From NCBI GenBank assembly GCA_008694505.1, contig VZDJ01000056.1, positions 3,104,461 through 3,168,460 on the forward strand: a stretch of DNA of 64,000 bases. Direction: 5' to 3'. A program made the translations under genes and the position numbers. Source of the stretch: Cyanoderma ruficeps (taxonomy: Eukaryota > Chordata > Aves > Passeriformes > Timaliidae). Below, one piece after another: positions 26,701-39,410 of this stretch (positions within the stretch are counted from its first letter, which is position 1; every line of letters starts with the position of its first letter). A model generated the notes under the pieces. The model searched no databases. It saw nothing but the letters and a program-made list of their open reading frames with translations, and had not been told where the DNA came from.

Positions 26701-29700
26701 CCTTGCAAACACATACTTTGGAGGAGTTCCCATACATTTTTTTATTGTCCTCTAGAGCTGTGGTGGCAAGCTGTGTGAAATCTATCCAGAAAACTGGAAG
26801 AAATCAAAACGAAAGGGAAAAAAACAACCAAACACGATTAAAGATGTCAAAGCCTTTCTTGTGTAGACCTAAAACAAGGTCTGAAATCAAAATGATATGT
26901 GTTGACTGTGTAAGAGTCATGGGGGAGGAAGTTTTAGATTTTTCTTTCAGTGCCCCTAAAGGATTGCCTGATATATTCTGTACAGTTCTGGGACCAGAAA
27001 GATGCTTTCAGAGTGGAAACAATTCAAAGATGAATAACAAACAAAAGCAACAGCAAAAAATACCTGAGTGACAGCAGGGATTAATTTCGAAGAAAGCTTG
27101 TGTCGGTGACAGGTCAAGGTGACCAAGTCTCCCAGCAGTACTCCATGGATATGTAAAAAAATGTAAATGGCAGGAGGCAGATGAAGTGTTTGTCAGCGTG
27201 CATTGCCATGGTTTGTTTTTGTGTTCAAAAGCTCTTTGTTCTAAGCACACTTCTCTTTTCAGAGCATGAGCTTTAGCTTTGCAACCCAAGCAGCAGGGAT
27301 GCCTTGTGTTTCTTAAGGACTTTTCATCAGATGATCCCCAAATGCTTTAAAAGGGTGAATTAAAGGAGCTTCACATTTAGAAAAAAAAAAATAGAAAAGG
27401 ATTAATTTCTTTCTTCCAAAATGCAGTCAGCTCTGATGTAAAGTAAAAGGGGACCTGGATTCTCCGGTGGGTGTGATACTTTTCCCTTTACATTGCTGCA
27501 GAGTCACAAAGGATTCGTTACCCTACCCCCTAACCAGGGACACTTTGAGCAAAGGAAAGAAGGGTTCCCCAGTTATGGAGAGTGTGCTGCAGTAAGCAAC
27601 ACCAGGAATAGACCTTGTATCAAATTAAAACATAGGGGAGGAATAAAAGAGAGAATTTCAATTTTCTTGAAGGGTATTAGGCTTGATCATTGTAACTGCT
27701 GCCTCCGTTCTTAATAGCAATGAGGAGTACAGACATTTGTGTGATTGCTCTGCTGAGCAGCTCCTCTGCATACTCAGTACTGATTTGGGGTTGCTAGAGC
27801 CACACCAAAACCACTTCCTATATAGTGTGGACGTGCCCTACAGGCCTCCCAGACCTACATGGTTAGCAGAAGTTAGGAAACCTCACAGAGGAAATACAAT
27901 GCAAAGTACTAAGAGATGTGGAAACTTAAAATAGGGATGTAAATTCGACCACTATTTAGTCGATGCTAAGGGAAAATAGGAGCATGACAGCCTTAGAACC
28001 TCTTTAAGGCAACTCTTAGTCTGTTAATAATCAGGAGGAGATTGCTTTATTAAAAAAATAAACAATTTTGGTTTTATTTGAACAGCTCCCTTCAAATACT
28101 ATGTTTGTGCACATTAACGTGACGCCCATGTGACATTGTTTTAAGCCTTATACTTGTATTCAACATTCATTTAGTTTTCATTATTGACAAAATTTCAAAT
28201 GCCAGGGGATGTAAAAAACCTGCTGGGTGATTTTCAAAATCTTCTGATGTTGGAAAATTTTTAATGATGAAATACTGTATTAATTTCTTCTATTTTATAT
28301 GATTCCTGGCTATTGCCACAGGAATCTTGAGGGTTTACAACAAGGAAGATCTCTACCCCCTAAATTATAATTTCTGGGATTATTCTAAAGCACCGTGTAA
28401 AAACAAGTATTAATTATTATTCAGAGAATTCTCTGTTACAAACATATCTAATTTAGCAAAAACAAGGAATTCACCTCTAGGCTGTTTACTAATAAAATAC
28501 CCAACTATTTCAGTAGAATTTGATTTTCTACTCAACTGGTGTGATGCTGGGAAAGAAAGTCCAAGGTCTGCCTAACCTGGAGATTTTTATCCAGCATGCT
28601 TTCTACTGAATTGAGAGTTGTTTGAGCAGTGCTCGTGCTAAAAGTGTTCCTGATGCTTTTGATGTTGAGCTTTTGCTTGTTGGCTGTTTTGTGTCCTTGG
28701 CTGTAGCAATAATGCAGCAACTTTTCATTTCCCTCATATTGTCAGAACAATTGAGATTTTGGTCCATGCCCAGAGAATCATAAAACCATGGACCGTAAGT
28801 TTAGGGGAGTGTTCCTACAGGCACTGGTGTTGAAATTACTCCTGGAATACAGCAGCTATTTAAAATTTCACCTTGCTGGAAAGTACTGGCAGCCTGAAAG
28901 GAGGAAAAAAAACCAGACAGCTTGAGAGCCTCACACATAACAAAAGATTAGAAGAATGGCTTTTGAGCCAAAAGACAAGTGGTGATTTTGACATGAGCAC
29001 AAACACAAAGGTCAATATGGATGTTAATGCAGAAGCATGGGAGAAATCTCACTTACTTTATAGCTGAATCAAGGGATGTAGTTCCTGTACATTTATTCCC
29101 TGATCTAGATACAACACGGCTAAAATGGTGTGCTGTGTAGCTGGGCTACAGCCAGGTCAGAGTCCCACACAACCAGCCAATGTGCCCTGGCCACAGCACC
29201 TCCTTAGAGAGCACTCCAGAGCAGGGGCAACCAGTGGTTGGCAACTACATGTGGTAACCATGTCCCCAGGCCACCAACACACATGGGGAGTGCTGGGCTA
29301 ATGTATGACATTGTTGCAGAGAAAATGCCCTTTTACCATTCGAAAACAAATTCCAGTAGTGTGACTGGCTGGGAGGCAGGTACCCACAGCACACCCACTG
29401 CCAACAGCTGGGGGGTTGCCTAAATATAGGTTGGGCAAAATATTAGAGACTATGCAGAGTCTGCAGTGGCCCAGCACAGGCAGGGAGAGAGCTGACTTGT
29501 GAGATGCTGCAGGTCTGCGGAGATCTCAATGGGTCTTGGCCTTCTCTTCCATCTCTGATTGCTGCCCTGCCAGCCTTGGAGTTCATTATTGTTTATTACC
29601 CAGAGGGGACAGCTGAATTCCTTCTACAGCAACAATATTTTTTTGTGATGCCAGTGCCGTGACCTTTATTCATGGAAAACAAAGTACAAATGGGGAAAGC

Positions 29701-31000
29701 AGGGTGGAGCTCTGTTAGAAATGTGATGTAAACAGCTACAAAGATGTGGCTGTGCTCCTCCAAAGCCATTTCCCACCAGGTAAGGATCAGAGCAACAGGC
29801 ATTGCAAACACAGCAGAGATCCTATCTGATATTTTGCTAAGCTAATTGCCTATACCTAACAGCAAGGCTTAATAAAAATTGCCAAACTGAACTTTTAGTC
29901 AGATTATACAACATCAACAACAATAGTTTCCAAAGGATTCATGACAATCAAATTCCCATTCCAGGTATCTGCTGACATTTAAAAAAAGCTAGCCTCTTTT
30001 CTAGCATTCATGAAAGTAACATGAACAATTCAGTAGGAGAAGAGCTCCCATTTTGTTGTGGAAACAGTCTCCGCAGTACCCTTGAAAATTCATCCTGAGG
30101 CAAGTTTGAAATAATTCATGCTTTTGCTCTTACAAAAATATCTTCATGTTTAGAGCAAACAGCTGTTTTGCTGGTGGAGAACAGCAGAAACATGACCTGT
30201 ATTTAAACCTGTACTTTACTGGGAGAACTGGGACCTTGGTCTCCAGCAGGGACGCAAAATTCAGGCAGTGACACATGCAAAGATTTCTGGAGTGGCATGA
30301 ATTCAGCTTGAGGGGAAACCTGAGTTGAAACCAGGTGAAGTGGGCACGTGGCAACATCCTCTGCTCTGGCTGGAGATGGTGCCTCTGTCCTGAGCTCCAG
30401 CAGGCCAGAGGATGTGCCTGATAGATGCTGTACCCTCCTCCACATGGTTTCACAGGACCTCCAGAGGCACTGAATGGAAAGGCTCCCAGGGGTCCACCAC
30501 ACCCTTCACTGTGTGTCCCTACTCCATGACTTATTCAGCTCTGTCACCAGGCAGTCCCAGGCCTTGGTGCTCAGGATGATCCCTGGTCACTGCCACAGCC
30601 CATTCTGGCCATGCAGCTCCTCCATGATACCAATAAGCCAAAGAGATTTAGAGACCCGAGTCTGGATAATTTGTGCTTTGTCCTGAGCCTATTCCACCCT
30701 CTCCCCTTTCCCCACCTTCTCATGTACAGACAAAGGATTGCTCTGGCTGGGAGAGACAGGCAGAAATCACTCTCTGCAAGGATGTACTGCTGGGCTGGTG
30801 GTGTTGCTGCACCCAGATAAACTTTCCAAAACCAGTCTCTGCCCAGGTTGGGACATGAGCGTCAGGTATCCCAGGCAGGGATGCCACAGTGAATATTGCT
30901 GAATTTATTTTAGGCCACGGAGATTCCGGCTGAAAGAGCACTCGGGGAGCTTGCCAAAGGTCCAGGAAAGGTAACTGCTTGGGGAGGCTCAAGGTCACCC
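11786..31000. other. Intergenic sequence without recognised genes
   Basis: About 19 kb of AT-rich, CpG-poor DNA. Frames up to about 120 codons (for example + strand 26703-27071) show no domain or conserved motif. One stretch with weakly exon-like borders is 15051-15116 (acceptor CAAACAG, donor CACAG|GTAAAA, with another strong donor GTAAGTAT at 15245). I found no clear transposon edges here, but old, decayed CR1 fragments would be hard to see by eye. There is a single undetermined base at 17907. Confidence 0.45.
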
Positions 31001-31275
31001 ATGCCTGGGAGTCGCTGGTGTCCCCTCAGTGACACTGCTGCCTTATGGAGAGACATGCTGGCAGCCGAGGTGGAAGCCCAGGCATCTCCTCGGAGCACGC
31101 GGGCAATGCTTCAAGTGTTGGCGGTGCCAGGGGCCGGCGGGCAGGGACGGGCCCTCCGTGGGCAGCACAGCGGATGCTGCTGCGTCACTCGGTCGGGCAA
31201 GCAGCTCTGCCTCCCTGCCACCAGATGCAAGCAATTTGTTTTGCATTTGGACTGGTAGTCTGGAAAACCGAAGCG
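31001..31275. promoter_or_regulatory. Small CpG-rich patch, possible regulatory element
   Basis: About 16 CpGs in roughly 250 bp by hand count, in GC-rich sequence (GGCCGGCGGGCAGGGACGG near 31130) between CpG-poor flanks. It includes an ATF/CRE-variant TGCGTCA (31181-31187). Three overlapping frames on the + strand and one on the minus strand are open, as expected of GC-rich sequence, and none has recognisable domains. It lies about 7 kb upstream of the SLC6A6 promoter, so a proximal enhancer is one reading. Confidence 0.35.
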
Positions 31276-34200
31276 CTGTGTTTTTCAGTTTATATTATAT
31301 GCTTGCTTTCCAGTTCTGTTAATTAAAATCATGATACTGCATGAGCAGTTGCTGGATAGCTTGCAGGGTTCATTTTAAATGTCTTCTTTTTTCTAGACTC
31401 TCAGGCATTTGAAGCCATTTCTCTGCTTGCAGTGCATTAATTCACTTAGCTAGAAATCATATCTGTCTGAACTCGTACAAGCATGCATTTGGGAATGGTT
31501 TTGTTTCTTACAGTATTTTCTCCCAGTGTTTGCATATCTACCAATGTGATTTGGTAGATATAGGCAATAAATGAATAAATTGAATAAATGAAGCAATTGA
31601 AAATTACCCACTTCTCATAACTGTTTCAACATCACTTTGAGAGGGAAGGGAGCAGAGGGACCCATAAGCAAATAGAAAGAAATATGAGCATGTAGGAGTT
31701 CACTCAAGTGATCACTCTTCTTCTTTGGTGAGTTTAATCCATCAGCTTTTCTGGAGCCATTGTGTAAGTCATGAAGGCTCAACTGCCTCAGCAAGCTCTC
31801 CACCATACATTTTTGGACCTATTTCCACTATGATGTCTTCTGTTACCGGAGATGGTTAGGTCAAGTCCGCCCAGCTCAATAATCAGCTCCAAATGGAAAT
31901 GGAAGTGGTTCTGCAGGGCAGCCTCACATTCTATTGACCTTTTATTGCTTTCAGAGTGGGTCTGCCACAACTTATTCCCTGTCTTCCAACTCACATCTCC
32001 TGTGGCTTCCCAGATTCCATATCACCTTTGCTGCACCCATGTAACCATCTTGACTTGGCAGGACCTGTAGTGCTCGTGAGGCCCAGGAAATCTCTGCAGG
32101 CTGTGCAGCAGCAGAATATTTAGCTGCAGCATAGCAGGTGTGTCACTAGCAGGGAAAAAGGCATATTCACCACGTGCACCATCTGCAAGCACACCTTGTG
32201 CTACTGGAATAATGCTAACAGAGGACTTGGTCCAGTGAGGGAATATCACTTAAACTGTCCAGATGTGAAGCTTTGCTTTCAGGAATGAAAACGTTGAGTG
32301 TGGACATGTGCAAGGACGGGCCAACATCTGCAGCGTTTACTTTGGTCTGTGGACAAAGCTCAGAGTCGCTCAGCAAAGTTCACACGAGCTTCTCCCATGC
32401 ATGAGTGAACATCACCTGAGCTCAGCAAAGCTCTTCTATGCAAATCCCAACTGCTCTGCATTGTATCAAACAATGGCTCCAGAATTAGATCCAACAAGAT
32501 GTCTTTTTTTTTTTTTTCAGCAAGTACATTCAGCGATGTAGCCTTTTCAGGGCTTATATCTTGGTTATTAATACTACCATTTGCCTTCTTTTGGAAAATT
32601 GAACTCATGTGATAGAGGAATTTTATGTGTCAAATTCTGATACAGAAATTCTGGTATGAGTGCTTCTGTAAAATACAGAAGTGGGAAATATGGTAGGAAA
32701 TTATTTTATTGGGTGTTTTTTTAATGAATTTTATATGATCCAGCCAGCAAAGAACAATGTCAACATCAAAAAAATCTATTACCTGTTGATCTTGTCCTGG
32801 TTTTGGCAAATTTAGGCAGGCAAGATTTTATAAGAACTGTTGTGTAATAGTTTGGGCAAAAAAAATTGATTAAAAGAGATAAGTTACCATATATCTAGTA
32901 CTAGGTAATCAGATTAAAAAGAAGAAAAAAAAAACAACAACAACACACCCCAACAACTGGGAAGTGCAATAACTGGATTTGCTAATGCCACATAAAATAA
33001 AAAGATGAGCACGTATTTGGATTGTTGAACAAGGCAAGTGCCACAGAATTTTCTCTAGGGAACAACCCTCTATTGGCAAAGTGTGGTCAAATGCAACAAA
33101 CAAATCTTTTTTGTCTTTAATTATTGTGATTCTGTTTAAAAGTTAGAAGACGTCAATTTTAGAATGTGGAATGCAATTGTGAAAGAAGATGGGTTTCCTG
33201 AATTTTCAGTGATTCACACACATACTGGTTATTTTAATTTAAGGAAATGGATTTTGTTTCTTTATCCTGTTACATAACACTGGATCTATTCTCCCTTGAA
33301 CACACAAGTATGATTATCATTAATCTTAAAGGGAAACAGTTGTCTTTCAAAATACTGTCTGAATTTCTGAATTTTTATCTTTTTTTTTTAAGTTAGATTC
33401 CCAAATGACTGGATATGAATAGAAGATGAAAGCACAGTTTATTTTTTAAATTAGATTATTTTAATCTCATTTATGCATAGTTCTTCTACTTTTCTTCCCA
33501 ACAGCAACAGTGAAGAAAAACACTCTTGTTTTAGAGTGATTTCCAAAATACAAAACATACGGTTCATACAACATACAGCAGGAGTACCTGTTATTGCTCT
33601 TTTAGCTCATTTTTATGAAACTGGCTGGCTTTCAGTTCAGAGACATTCTTTAATAATACTTATACTTTTCATTCTATAGTGCATTCCTTTCAAGGATTTT
33701 AAATTGCTCAGGAGATCTTGAAAATCCCAGTGAAAACCTTTGGATATATGAGAGCTTTTATTTCCAGGTAGCTGACTGTTAGTTAACTTGAGACACTCAC
33801 TTTTTTCAAAAAAAAAAACCATGACCACTTTGGTTCCAGGCTTTTGGTTCCTCTGTGTTTGCCCCTCACTTTAGGAATCAGCCCCCGGAAAGCAACAGGA
33901 ATTTCCAAACTCAACCGGTGCTCAGAAAGGACCAGCTCCAGCCCCTCAGCCTGGCTAAGTGCCTCAAGTTAATTTGTAATTAGCTTGATGTAAGGAAAGG
34001 ACCAGTGCATGCAATCCCATAATGGCTAGGCAGTCTCAAATACAAGCAAAATAGGCCACCCAGAGCATTAAGGCGAGTGAATTTAATGGCAACTGGCTAC
34101 TCTTCAAGAAGACCTGTGGTTTTTCATTGCCTTTGTGTTTGATTTTTAAACCAGGTGCAGGGCTCTATCACTGGCAGATTCACATGATAGGGAGTGTACC

Positions 34201-35848
34201 AAAAGCATAGGTCATGTTTTGATTTCTGTTTGATACCTTATTTATATATGATTTATATGGATAAACTAAGAAAAATCAGCTGTCCAGGCCATGATTTCAT
34301 CTAAAATAAACACAGACTAAAACTGCAGCAACTTAGTGGATTGCATGGATTAGTGAGATATCCTGGTATGTAACAGCAATAGCAACAATTTATTCCCCAA
34401 TCTAGTAATGCTTAAAATCTGCAATCCAGACTCACTCCATGATATGCAAATCCTTTACAAAATCTGCTTCCCTTTTTCAGGTTCGGGATCCTCTGCTATA
34501 CAGGGGAACTCCAAAGACTGACCCCATACAACTTCCTATAGGAAATTCGTGTATAGAAAATTATAAATGCAATGGACTTACTCAGATCATCTTTTTGCCA
34601 TTCTTGCTTACACAAGCCATTACACAGTGCTGTCCACTTCTCTCTTACATTTCTGATGGACTTTGCGCCTGGATGAACTTGGCTTTTTTTAAATTTTAAT
34701 GTTTATTTGTAAAATCTTCTCAATCCCTGCAAAATCTCCTCTTTGTCCATGCCCCATCTTGGTCCTGAGTCCATGAAACATCACGTTCCCTCTAGCAGCC
34801 AAACAATGAAAACAAGGTTTCTCCTTAAAAATGAAGAAATATTAAATTGGTTACCATTTAAAAATTAATGAGAAGTTGCTGAAAAGCATATTTTAGGTTC
34901 TGGTGTATTATCCCTCCCTCCACCTCATCTTATGGAAACCTGAATTAGCTCTGCCATACCCTTGGGTTAATATTCATCCATCTTTGAAATCTGGCACTCA
35001 CATCCCTGCCCCTCAAGACCTCTTTACCCGGGTGCAAATACAGTGAATCTCTCCTGACTTTCGTGCCATCACAGTAGATTTCCACACGTTGTAGCCAAGC
35101 TGGGGATTTGGCCCAGTGTCTTTTTTAAACCCTGTGACCCAGACGTGGAGATTAAAAAAGAGTTATGTTATCGGATTAAACAGATACAAGAGGCACTCGC
35201 TGTATCAGCATGCAACACCTTAGAACTCCAGCAAAAAGATCAGCATGGTAATGGCAAAAATAGTCTCTGAGAAAGAGACAAAACTCAAAGGAAGGTGATG
35301 ACTAACCCATGCCTTGGGCTGGGGTGCAAAAACCTGCCACTCTGACCGGTTGCCAAAGCAGCCACAGGGATACGGCGTTCTCCTTGCTATGGCATCTTGA
35401 TACAGGATAGGCTTGAGGTATAAAAGTCATTTGAACTCACCTACCTGTAGCCAGAGTGATTTTGGCCTTAGTTAAGTTTGGGTTAATGTCTTCACAGTGG
35501 GGTTTTAAAGGGGTTAGGCTTGATTGCGTTATGAACTGCATCAGCGGACACTGAAATCAATAAAGCTGCAGAAGCAAAAATTCTAATAGATTAAAAACAG
35601 GCCTACATGAAAAGGATAGTAATTTCAGGCACCATTTGTATGCTTAATATTATACACATGCTTATGCTTTGTAATTTGGGCTCTAACTTGTGATTTTGGT
35701 TACATAAGAGAGTGGAGAAGCCAGAAGCATTAGTGCTGCCATACGCCACTGCAACTGAAGGCAGAGTTCCCCCAAATATTCATCAGGCACATTCTCAGAA
35801 GCTGTGCTGTCTCATAATGGAATAGCAGATAGCAATGTGCATATTTAT

Positions 35849-35880
<32 letters not shown>

Positions 35881-36999
35881 GTTATTATATTTCCAGGTAC
35901 TGTTTACATGCCTCTGACTTTAAAACAGTATTGGCTGTTGGTCTTTTACCTTAAACATTTTTTTTTTTAAAACACAGCAACCATGTGCTTTGTGTGGCTG
36001 ATTTTTAATGAGTGAGGAGCAACAGAAGAAGAGAGAGCTAGAGACAAAATACAGACTTTGATTCCTCTAGAGAGTTAGAGCAAAATATTCCACTGCTGTC
36101 ACTGGTACAGCTGTGCTGGCAGGATCCTTCACACAGACAAGGCTCCAGCCACTACTTACATTTCACTGATGTGACTGCTGGTTCCTAATCTGCATCTAGG
36201 CATCCTCACTGCAACCAAACAAGTGACTGAGCCAGTGAGAAACCTTTTGCTTCATTTTCCAGTGCAGCCAGAGCCGCCTGTTTGTGGTCCCTCGTGGAGG
36301 CTCACAAAATGTGAGCTGCCTTCTGCAAAGGATGCCTATGAATCAAAGTTGCAGTACACAAGAAACCTGAATCAGAAGACGTAGGTGGCAGCATGGACTA
36401 CATAGTTACGAGTTTAAACGAGGCTGTTAAGTGGAGATATGTCACCAATTAGCTGTGTATATCCTATATCTCTATATGGTTTTGTGCTAAAAACCTACTC
36501 ACGTTCCAAATCAGCTCGGATACTGAAAATCACAGAATGCACTGCAGTAAGGGAAAATCTCATGTGTGACTGTGGCACAGTGGTTTTGGCATCCTGTATT
36601 GCCATCAAAAAGCATGCAGAATGGTGCAGCTTTTGCAAGGACCAGCTAAGCAAATTGGCCTTTTCTAAGACCTCCCTGGAGGCTGCTGTGATGGAATTTG
36701 ATCCACCCAGCAGCCTATGCATAGGTGATGGGTTCCGGAGGTGGTCCCCCAGTAACTGCCGTCCTAGTTCATGGTGTAGAAAGGTAGCCTCTTGTATCCA
36801 GGAAAACCTAGAGAGCAGAGGTGTGGGGACTATTCACTCTCCTTTGGTGAGCTCCCTGTTCCCAGCTGCAAGGTTAGCACTGCGGGACTTCTGTGAAACA
36901 CAGATGGCCCAAAGTCTCCTTTTCACCACAACTGTACTCCCACAACGCAAATGGTATTTTGCAGTACAGAGGATCTTACTAAGTCTTCAGCAGGGGTTA
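31276..36999. other. Upstream flank of SLC6A6, no gene recognised
   Basis: AT-rich sequence with scattered poly-A/T runs and an ATT microsatellite. No coding exon is supported. The open frame that begins at 36439 and runs into the CpG island has no recognisable domain and is treated as chance. Confidence 0.5.
35850..35890 (+). repeat. (ATT)n microsatellite
   Basis: About 13 trinucleotide units of TTA/ATT, with one G interruption near 35881. Likely polymorphic in length. Confidence 0.95.
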
Positions 37000-37903
37000 T
37001 ATGAAAATGCCTCGCCACCCTGTCTGCTGCTTTACCCTTTCATTAAGCGAACCAGAGGGGATGCAGGTAGGAGAGCAAGGACATGTTTCAGTCATATACC
37101 CGTTCGCCTGCAGGGGAAGAGGACCGGCTTTCGGTTCTGCGAAACCCGACGCAAAACAAAACGTTGCCTTGCTCATTTTCCCCGCCGATCGCCCCGGCCG
37201 TACTTTGTTCTCCAGCTGCGACGGGGACTTTCCGGTGCCGGGGATCGCGCCTTTGGGAGGCGGCAGGGCAGAGCAGGGATATCCCAGCCTCCCAGGCACC
37301 TGCCAGCCCACGCTCCCGTGTTGGCTCCTCCAGCAGCAGACCGCTACGGGACCAAACCTGTCCCCAAAGCCTGGCAGAGCGGTACCGGGGAGTCCAGTCC
37401 CCCGGGGGGCCGGGGAGAAAAGTGGCCGCGGAGAAGCAGAGCCAGAGCCCAGGCAGAGGGACGGGCAGCGGCGGTGACAGCGCCGTGGGATGCTTCTTCT
37501 GTGAGAAGGGCACTCTTTGTGTAAAGATAAAAAACAACGACTAAAACAATGCACGAAATGTATGAAAATGAAAAATACCGAGACGAGATCAGCGGCAGGG
37601 AGCCCTCGCTCCGCTTCCTGCCCGCCGAGGCAGCCGCGGGACGCGGGCCGGGTCCCTCGGGGCGGCCCCGCTGCCGCTCCCGCTGCCCGCGGCTGCCGCG
37701 GGGGAGGGCGGGCGGCCCGGGGCGGCCCCCCCGAGACGGCGGCCGCTGCCCGGCGGCCGCTGCCCCGCACCCGCCCGCCCCTCCCCGCCGGCCCGCGGCC
37801 GCCTGCCAGCCCGGGCTCCGCCGCCGAGTCTGCGGCATGGCCCCTCCTCCCCCACACCCCTTCCTTTAGGCTCCCCCCTCCCCACCAAAGAAGAGGCCGT
37901 GCC

Positions 37904-37915
37904 GGTGTTTTTCCA
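37904..37915 (-). promoter_or_regulatory. Tonicity-responsive element (TonE/NFAT5 site)
   Basis: Read on the minus strand, TGGAAAAACACC fits the TonE consensus TGGAAANNYNY at every fixed position. It lies about 83 bp upstream of the TATA box and about 106 bp upstream of the inferred start site. Taurine is an organic osmolyte, and mammalian TauT is known to be induced by hypertonicity through TonEBP/NFAT5. A site at this place is therefore biologically sensible. That it works in this species is inference. Confidence 0.6.
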
Positions 37916-37985
37916 CTCAGCAGGATGGGTGATGCTCAAAGCTCCCTCATTAGACAACAGACACGAGAGGTCAGGAAGAAAGCGC

Positions 37986-37993
37986 TTATAAAT
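37986..37993 (+). promoter_or_regulatory. SLC6A6: TATA box of the likely SLC6A6 promoter
   Basis: TTATAAAT stands in otherwise GC-rich DNA. An Inr-like CTAGTC has its A at 38021, 34 nt downstream, which is a normal spacing. The start site itself is inferred, not observed. Confidence 0.55.
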
Positions 37994-38020
37994 TACCGTT
38001 TCCTCCTGCTCGGCGCTGCT

Positions 38021-38103
38021 AGTCGCGCCGCACCGCTCCGCCGGACGCGCCGCACCGCCGCAGGGGCGCAGCGGCGCGCAGGCACCGCGGCCAGCGGATA
38101 CAG
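38021..38103 (+). other. SLC6A6: Likely SLC6A6 exon 1 (5' UTR)
   Basis: Begins at the inferred start site and ends at the donor CAG|GTACCA. The roughly 83-nt exon contains no ATG, so a transcript spliced straight to 61807 would start translation at the standard ATG at 61818. Its last base gives phase 1 if read through, and the frame leading into the downstream candidate exons is open across it. The 3' end could differ, since other donors exist downstream (see 38707). Confidence 0.45.
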
Positions 38104-38676
38104 GTACCACCGGCACCTCCCGGGCGGGAGGGCGGGCGGGCGGTGGGGCTGCCGCCGCTGTCGCCACCGCTGCCACCGCTGCCGCTGCGGTGGTGGCGGC
38201 GGCGGGGCTGGCGCGGAGGGGCGCGGATCGCCCCTCGCTGCCGCGGCGAACAAAGGGGCGGCCGCTCCGCGCCCAGCGGAGCCGAACCGAGCCGCGCCGG
38301 TGGCGGCGGCATCGTCCTCCCTTTGTCCACCTCGACTCGGGGTGCCCCCGGGCGCGCTTTCCCTTCTTCCCTTCCATTTATTTATTAATTCATCCTTCTC
38401 CTTAAAGCCCTCTCCTCCCCAGCTCTCGCATTATCCCGGGGGTATTTTTCCTCCCCAGCGGTTATTTACCCCACACCCCCCCCACACCTTGCGTTAACTT
38501 TTTTTGGCGATAACGTTCTCAGCCATTCCCCATTGGCGGCCCTCCAGCACATCGACGGCGCACGTTTCTCTCCCCAGCTATTTTTGCCCAATTTTTTTCT
38601 CCCCTTCCCACCCCTCCCCGCTGTGCTTTCTCTGTCTGCCGTGCGCTAACCTCGAGTGAAGAGACTGATACAGGCA

Positions 38677-38707
38677 ATGCTACATCTGATGCTAATGGGC
38701 CTACCTG
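38677..38707 (+). CDS. Candidate alternative first coding segment of SLC6A6
   Basis: The first ATG downstream of the inferred start site is at 38677. It is followed by ATGs in the same frame at 38689 and 38695 and then a possible donor, CCTG|GTGGGT, at 38708. An in-frame TAA at 38647 closes the frame upstream. The ten codons read MLHLMLMGLP plus one base, a hydrophobic start. The phase (1) is the same as that of the candidate exons at 42522 and 45065 and of the acceptor before the standard SLC6A6 start. The donor is only moderate and the piece is very short, so this is a weak call. It would require exon 1 to extend to 38707 or a second start site. Confidence 0.2.
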
Positions 38708-39410
38708 GTGGGTAATACCGCTGCTGCTGCTTTCTTGTTATTTCCCTCGTTTTTCTTTTTGTTCCTTTCATTTTCCTTTTATTTTGTGGGTTGTTGACAT
38801 GCTAAAATCAAAGTAGTGATGGGGCTTGGAAATAAAACACAGGGACTACGCAGGGCAGGTTACCAAGCTCAGCGTGGTGCAAAGGGGTGATAATTCTGGG
38901 TTCGTCTGGGGGTAACTTGGGTCCAAAATTCATCCACTAGCTTTAAGATAATGAATGCCCATTGCTGCCTGTTATTATAGCAGGAGGTATGTGGGAGGAC
39001 TCACAAGGTTTCCATATAAGAGCATGGGAGAATTTATTTCACCCAGGCGAAGAAATGTGCAGAGTATGTGTTATTTATGACACCGAAGGCAAGCTGTGTT
39101 GTCCTTAGGCAGCTCCAAGAGTAGCAAAACTTGGTATTTAGAAATTGTAAAAGCTGATTTCTTCTTTTTAATAAGAGCTACGTTTAAAGGGAAGCACAGA
39201 TGAAAATAAAAAAAAGAAAAAGTAGTGGGAGAGGATCCAGATAAACACGAAGAAATACAACCCCACGCTTATTCCGGCACAGTTTGTGCCAAGGTGTAAA
39301 GATGGAGGTTTTTGATTAGTTCCCTTGTTTTTTAACCGTATTGGGAAAGGCATTAAGAAAATGTGCCGAGAGGAGCTGGTTACGTTGATAGTGCTATTTT
39401 GGTAACTGCC

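Larger units (their letters stand above)
37000..38360 (+). promoter_or_regulatory. SLC6A6: CpG island, likely SLC6A6 promoter
   Basis: Very GC-rich sequence with dense CpGs over about 1.3 kb, densest from 37600 to 38330. It has repeated GC boxes (GGGCGG-type near 37706-37730 and a run near 38122-38140). It carries a TATA box, an Inr-like start and a TonE site in the expected order on the + strand. It is the only large CpG island upstream of the SLC6A6 start codon, and TauT genes begin with a non-coding exon followed by a long first intron, which fits. Long open frames on both strands within it are products of base composition. A divergent minus-strand transcript cannot be excluded. Confidence 0.75.

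Noticed and set aside
28765..28800. Possible minus-strand CR1 tail at AGAGAATCATAAAACCATGG
   Set aside because: Only the ATCATA-type tail resembles CR1. The conserved body next to it is missing.
31043..31326. Overlapping + and minus strand frames of 67-97 codons
   Set aside because: They sit in a CpG-rich patch and shadow each other. No domain is recognised.
36439..37524. 361-codon open frame on the + strand running into the CpG island
   Set aside because: No recognisable domain. The second half is GC-rich sequence where stops are rare and other frames are also open. It lies upstream of the inferred start site, and the first half shows no splice or conservation evidence. A translated search finding a homologue would change this.
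36997..38497. Several long overlapping frames on both strands (up to 326 codons)
   Set aside because: They overlap each other in all frames within a CpG island and are rich in Arg, Ala, Pro and Gly, which is what GC-rich DNA gives without coding.
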